From JBAXAB01 sp043718245 (GTDB lineage: Bacteria > Patescibacteriota > Minisyncoccia > Phycocordibacterales > CAIZLB01): 14,651 nucleotides of DNA. The notes beneath the pieces were generated by a model, which saw only the letters and a program-made list of their open reading frames with translations, had not been told where the DNA came from and made no database searches. The first letter of the stretch is position 1. Every line of letters starts with the position of its first letter. The DNA is taken from NCBI GenBank assembly GCA_043718245.1, contig JAYSWB010000033.1, positions 1 to 14,651 on the forward strand. Reading direction: 5' to 3'. A program made the translations under genes and the position numbers. Shown here piece after piece: positions 13,073-14,651 of the stretch.

Positions 13073-13867
13073 TTACTGTACCTCCTCCATCATATCGTGC
13101 AGCTTTGCCAACCCCACGAGGAACGTGAGCTGTTGCAGGGAACTGTCGACGTTGTGGGGAACGAGTTTGTAGCCGTCGTCTGACTTTTCATCATAGTAGC
13201 CATCCGGATCCAATCCGCAGGCATTTCCAGGAATGGTGAAGTTGATCCACTTCGGCTGACGGCAATGGGCGCGAAACCAGTACATCCGGTCCGAGTTGTG
13301 GGGCCACAGGTATTGATCCGCTGCCTTCATCTCTTTTACAACGGGGAGTAACTCGCTGTTGTGTTCTTGTTTTTTCAACCACCGAATCGCATCGGGTGTG
13401 AGGGTTGCGGAGAGGGAACCACAAGCCCACTGATCTTTTTGAGGCAGGCAGATATTTTTTATTTCAATGAGCTGGTTGGTATGCCAGCCAGTATCTCCTT
13501 TAAAAATAGACAGCGCCGTTGAGGCTATGTAGAGGCTTGCGCGAATAGTAACAACTCCCGACGCTGGATCTTCCCGTGACTTTGGTTTGAGGACTGGGAA
13601 GGGAATGTCCCAAACGACCCATGAAGGGTCTTCACTTTCCACCGACTTCATCGCGTTTCCAAACCCCCAATCCCCATCATTTGGAGGTGTGAAGTCTGGT
13701 AACCCATACGACTTTTTCAAGTCAGGGGCAATAGGTGCCTTCTCCCAATCGATGGCCCTCATTTCTTCAAGCGCAGTGCGATGAACGCTTAGCGTGATGC
13801 CTTTGCCTTCGTGCCTGCTCGAAATTTTGTACCATGCTGGAATTGGATCATGTTCGGTAAATTTCAC
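13073..13867 (-). CDS. Hypothetical protein, island gene B (Trp-rich)
   Basis: 264 aa from GTG 13867, chosen because a full AGGAGG lies 8 nt upstream, the best Shine-Dalgarno in the window. Not recognised. It is soluble, with no signal peptide or TM helix, and unusually rich in Trp (11) with four Cys (140, 149, 202, 217). Visible segments are 'WVVWDIPFPVLKP' (83-95), a short hydrophobic stretch 'ASLYIASTALSIF' (110-122), 'MYWFRAHCRQPKWINF' (195-210), and a C-terminal helix 'SSLQQLTFLVGLAKLHDMM' (242-260) preceded by 'VPHNVD'. It is monocistronic, with its own promoter (13953-13980) and terminator (13035-13066). GC-richer codons and a strong Shine-Dalgarno suggest acquisition. Plasmid- or phage-type origin is a guess from style only. 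Confidence 0.72.
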   Translation of the reverse strand: MKFTEHDPIPAWYKISSRHEGKGITLSVHRTALEEMRAIDWEKAPIAPDLKKSYGLPDFTPPNDGDWGFGNAMKSVESEDPSWVVWDIPFPVLKPKSREDPASGVVTIRASLYIASTALSIFKGDTGWHTNQLIEIKNICLPQKDQWACGSLSATLTPDAIRWLKKQEHNSELLPVVKEMKAADQYLWPHNSDRMYWFRAHCRQPKWINFTIPGNACGLDPDGYYDEKSDDGYKLVPHNVDSSLQQLTFLVGLAKLHDMMEEVQ

Positions 13868-13893
13868 TTCTGAATCCTCCTTTGAATTTTGAC

Positions 13894-13909
13894 GTGCCGA
13901 ATGTAGCTT
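13894..13909 (-). promoter_or_regulatory. Leader stem-loop of gene B
   Basis: CCGAA and TTCGG pair around a 6-nt loop in the predicted approximately 80-nt leader of gene B, about 27 nt upstream of its GTG. It is short but perfect. It does not cover the Shine-Dalgarno, so a direct block of translation is not evident. Confidence 0.3.
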
Positions 13910-13952
13910 CGGATTAGCTAGAAACTCTCTTTTAAAAAGGGCTCTGGAAGTA

Positions 13953-13986
13953 AGGATACTCTTGGGTCTAATATTGTCAAAACCGC
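13953..13986 (-). promoter_or_regulatory. Promoter of gene B
   Basis: On the minus strand TTGACA (13980-13975), a 16-nt spacer, and TATCCT (13958-13953). The -35 lies in a 19-bp sequence (13968-13986) repeated perfectly at 14383-14401 in front of gene C. A/T tracts at 14000-14035 lie upstream and could act as an UP element. Confidence 0.6.
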
Positions 13987-14043
13987 AGTTAAGTTGGATT
14001 TTTTGCAGGGAAAAAATAGTTTTTTAAAAGTATAGAAAGCAAA

Positions 14044-14075
14044 ACAGGGCGCGCTCCGCGAGGAGGGCGCCCTGT
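14044..14075 (-). terminator. Terminator of island gene C
   Basis: ACAGGGCGC (14044-14052) pairs with GCGCCCTGT (14067-14075); after a G-G mismatch, CTCC (14054-14057) pairs with GGAG (14062-14065) around the tetraloop GCGA. On the minus strand it is followed by TTTGCTTT, about 28 nt after the stop of gene C. Confidence 0.85.
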
Positions 14076-14102
14076 GGGGTTGTGTGGAGGCTCTATTTGA
14101 GA

Positions 14103-14318
14103 TTACTTCGCCGGTGGTTCCTGCCAGTCGAGGACTTCAAGGAGGGTGACCTTGTCTGTCTCCACCGTTCCTGGGTTGGGATGGAGGTAAACTGTGTCAC
14201 CGATGGGGCGGTCATTATAACCTGAGTCGAAGAGGATCCAGGCGACGATTGGGTCGGGGTTGTCTCCGACTGTTACGCTCACGCGGCATTTCTGGCGGTA
14301 GTTTCTGAGTGTGCTCAT
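14103..14318 (-). CDS. Hypothetical small protein, island gene C
   Basis: 71 aa, ATG 14318, no obvious Shine-Dalgarno. Not recognised. It is soluble; residues 10-35 look like two beta strands ('CRVSVTVGDN', 'IVAWILFDSG'), then 'GDTVYLHPNPG' (40-50) and an acidic C-terminus 'LLEVLDWQEPPAK'. The pattern suggests a small beta-barrel or beta-sandwich fold, though this is inference. A dedicated promoter with the 46-bp leader repeat upstream and a strong terminator downstream support a real, separately expressed gene despite its size. Confidence 0.6.
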   Translation of the reverse strand: MSTLRNYRQKCRVSVTVGDNPDPIVAWILFDSGYNDRPIGDTVYLHPNPGTVETDKVTLLEVLDWQEPPAK

Positions 14319-14334
14319 TGGTTTCTTATGTAGG

Positions 14335-14380
14335 TTTCAAGAGACGCGGTTGTACGTCTGACGGAACTGTACTACCAAAA
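14335..14380 (-). repeat. 46-bp promoter/leader repeat, copy 2 (upstream of gene C)
   Basis: 44/46 identical to 12973-13018. On the minus strand it holds the -10 TACAGT (14371-14366) and the leader stem AGACG...CGTCT. With TTGACA at 14395-14390 the spacer is 18 nt. Predicted transcription start is near 14359, giving a leader of about 40 nt. Confidence 0.85.
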
Positions 14381-14382
14381 CC

Positions 14383-14401
14383 CTAATATTGTCAAAACCG
14401 C
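14383..14401. repeat. 19-bp -35 repeat (second copy), with overlapping divergent -35 elements
   Basis: CTAATATTGTCAAAACCGC occurs exactly at 13968-13986 and here. On the minus strand it gives TTGACA (14395-14390) for gene C. On the plus strand the same bases give TTGTCA (14389-14394), followed after 15 nt by TGTAAT (14410-14415), a possible rplK promoter. The repeat itself is certain; plus-strand promoter use is speculative. Confidence 0.7.
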
Positions 14402-14432
14402 CCTTTTGATGTAATCTATTGGAACTTCTAAC

Positions 14433-14470
14433 TCACGGTGTGCTTCTCATACGGAGACAGAAGCAAGTGA
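14433..14470 (+). promoter_or_regulatory. Stem-loop in the rplK leader; candidate ribosomal-protein (L1-type) control site
   Basis: TCAC (14433-14436) pairs with GTGA (14467-14470), and GCTTCT (14442-14447) with AGAAGC (14459-14464). An asymmetric internal loop (5 nt against 2 nt) separates the two helices. Two helices joined by an asymmetric loop is the layout of L1-binding sites in rplK-rplA leaders, where L1 represses its own operon. The layout is seen; L1 binding is inferred, and some Parcubacteria have been reported to lack L1. Confidence 0.35.
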
Positions 14471-14497
14471 CAAACTTAATAAAAATAACACAAAGCA

Positions 14498-14651
14498 ATG
14501 GCTAAAAAAGTAGTAAGACTAGTAAAACTTCAAATTCCAGCCGGCAAAGCTAATCCTGCTCCACCGGTAGGACCGACTTTGGGAGGCGCCGGAGTGAACA
14601 TTGGTGAATTCGTAAAACGATTCAACGATGCCACAAAGGAAATGGGAAACA
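14498..14651 (+). CDS. rplK: 50S ribosomal protein L11, N-terminal part (cut by window edge)
   Basis: ATG 14498, 51 codons visible. The start 'MAKKVVRLVKLQIPAGKANP' and 'APPVGPTLGGAGVNIGEF' are the conserved N-terminal domain of L11, including the Pro-rich region involved in the GTPase-associated centre and thiostrepton binding. 'GGAGVNIGEFVKRFND' replaces the common 'GQxGVNIMEFCKxFNA', a mild variant. No Shine-Dalgarno is seen. It normally follows nusG directly; here it is preceded by the reverse-strand island and must have its own promoter. Confidence 0.96.
   Translation, partial: MAKKVVRLVKLQIPAGKANPAPPVGPTLGGAGVNIGEFVKRFNDATKEMGN

Overview
The window looks like a chromosomal piece of a Candidatus Patescibacteria (CPR) genome, most likely of the Parcubacteria group. 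This is an inference from style, not from a marker-gene tree. The coding is AT-rich and dense, proteins are short versions of their families (SecE 58 aa, UppP 256 aa), most genes lack a Shine-Dalgarno sequence, 'SIMPL' proteins occur in tandem, and multi-TM histidine kinases are encoded without an adjacent response regulator. TGA acts as a normal stop, which argues against the TGA=Gly lineages (Gracilibacteria, Absconditabacteria).

Layout. 3-797 is the C-terminal part of an ATP-grasp enzyme. 874-1563 is a divergent protein that appears to have the nucleoside-diphosphate-kinase fold. A tRNA-His(GTG) lies on the minus strand at 1734-1808. Next is a divergent signalling locus. On the minus strand, an unrecognised 544-aa protein (3463-5097) is followed 3 nt later by a multi-TM histidine kinase (1858-3459). 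On the plus strand is a paralogous kinase (5245-6798) with a degenerate ATP-lid motif. The second kinase overlaps uppP by ATGA, and uppP is followed by a CE4-type polysaccharide deacetylase and a PAP2 phosphatase. This is a sensor plus undecaprenyl-phosphate and envelope-glycan unit. folD follows, apparently with a leaderless promoter, then two tandem SIMPL (DUF541) membrane-anchored proteins.

The last part is the secE-nusG-(rplK) ribosomal/transcription cluster. secE and nusG are together, but between nusG (ends 12449) and rplK (starts 14498, cut by the window edge) there is an approximately 2-kb island of three reverse-oriented, separately promoted and separately terminated genes of unknown function. 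Two of them share a 46-bp promoter/leader repeat with 44/46 identity, two share a perfect 19-bp -35 region, and two have clear Shine-Dalgarno sequences unlike most other genes here. This island is the best candidate for something undescribed: a family of small monocistronic cassettes inserted into one of the most conserved bacterial gene clusters.

Functional picture. Seen: uppP, the deacetylase and the PAP2 protein follow a histidine kinase with almost no spacing. Inferred: the kinase pair and the 544-aa protein sense envelope or lipid-carrier state. No response regulator is present in the window, so the output is unknown.
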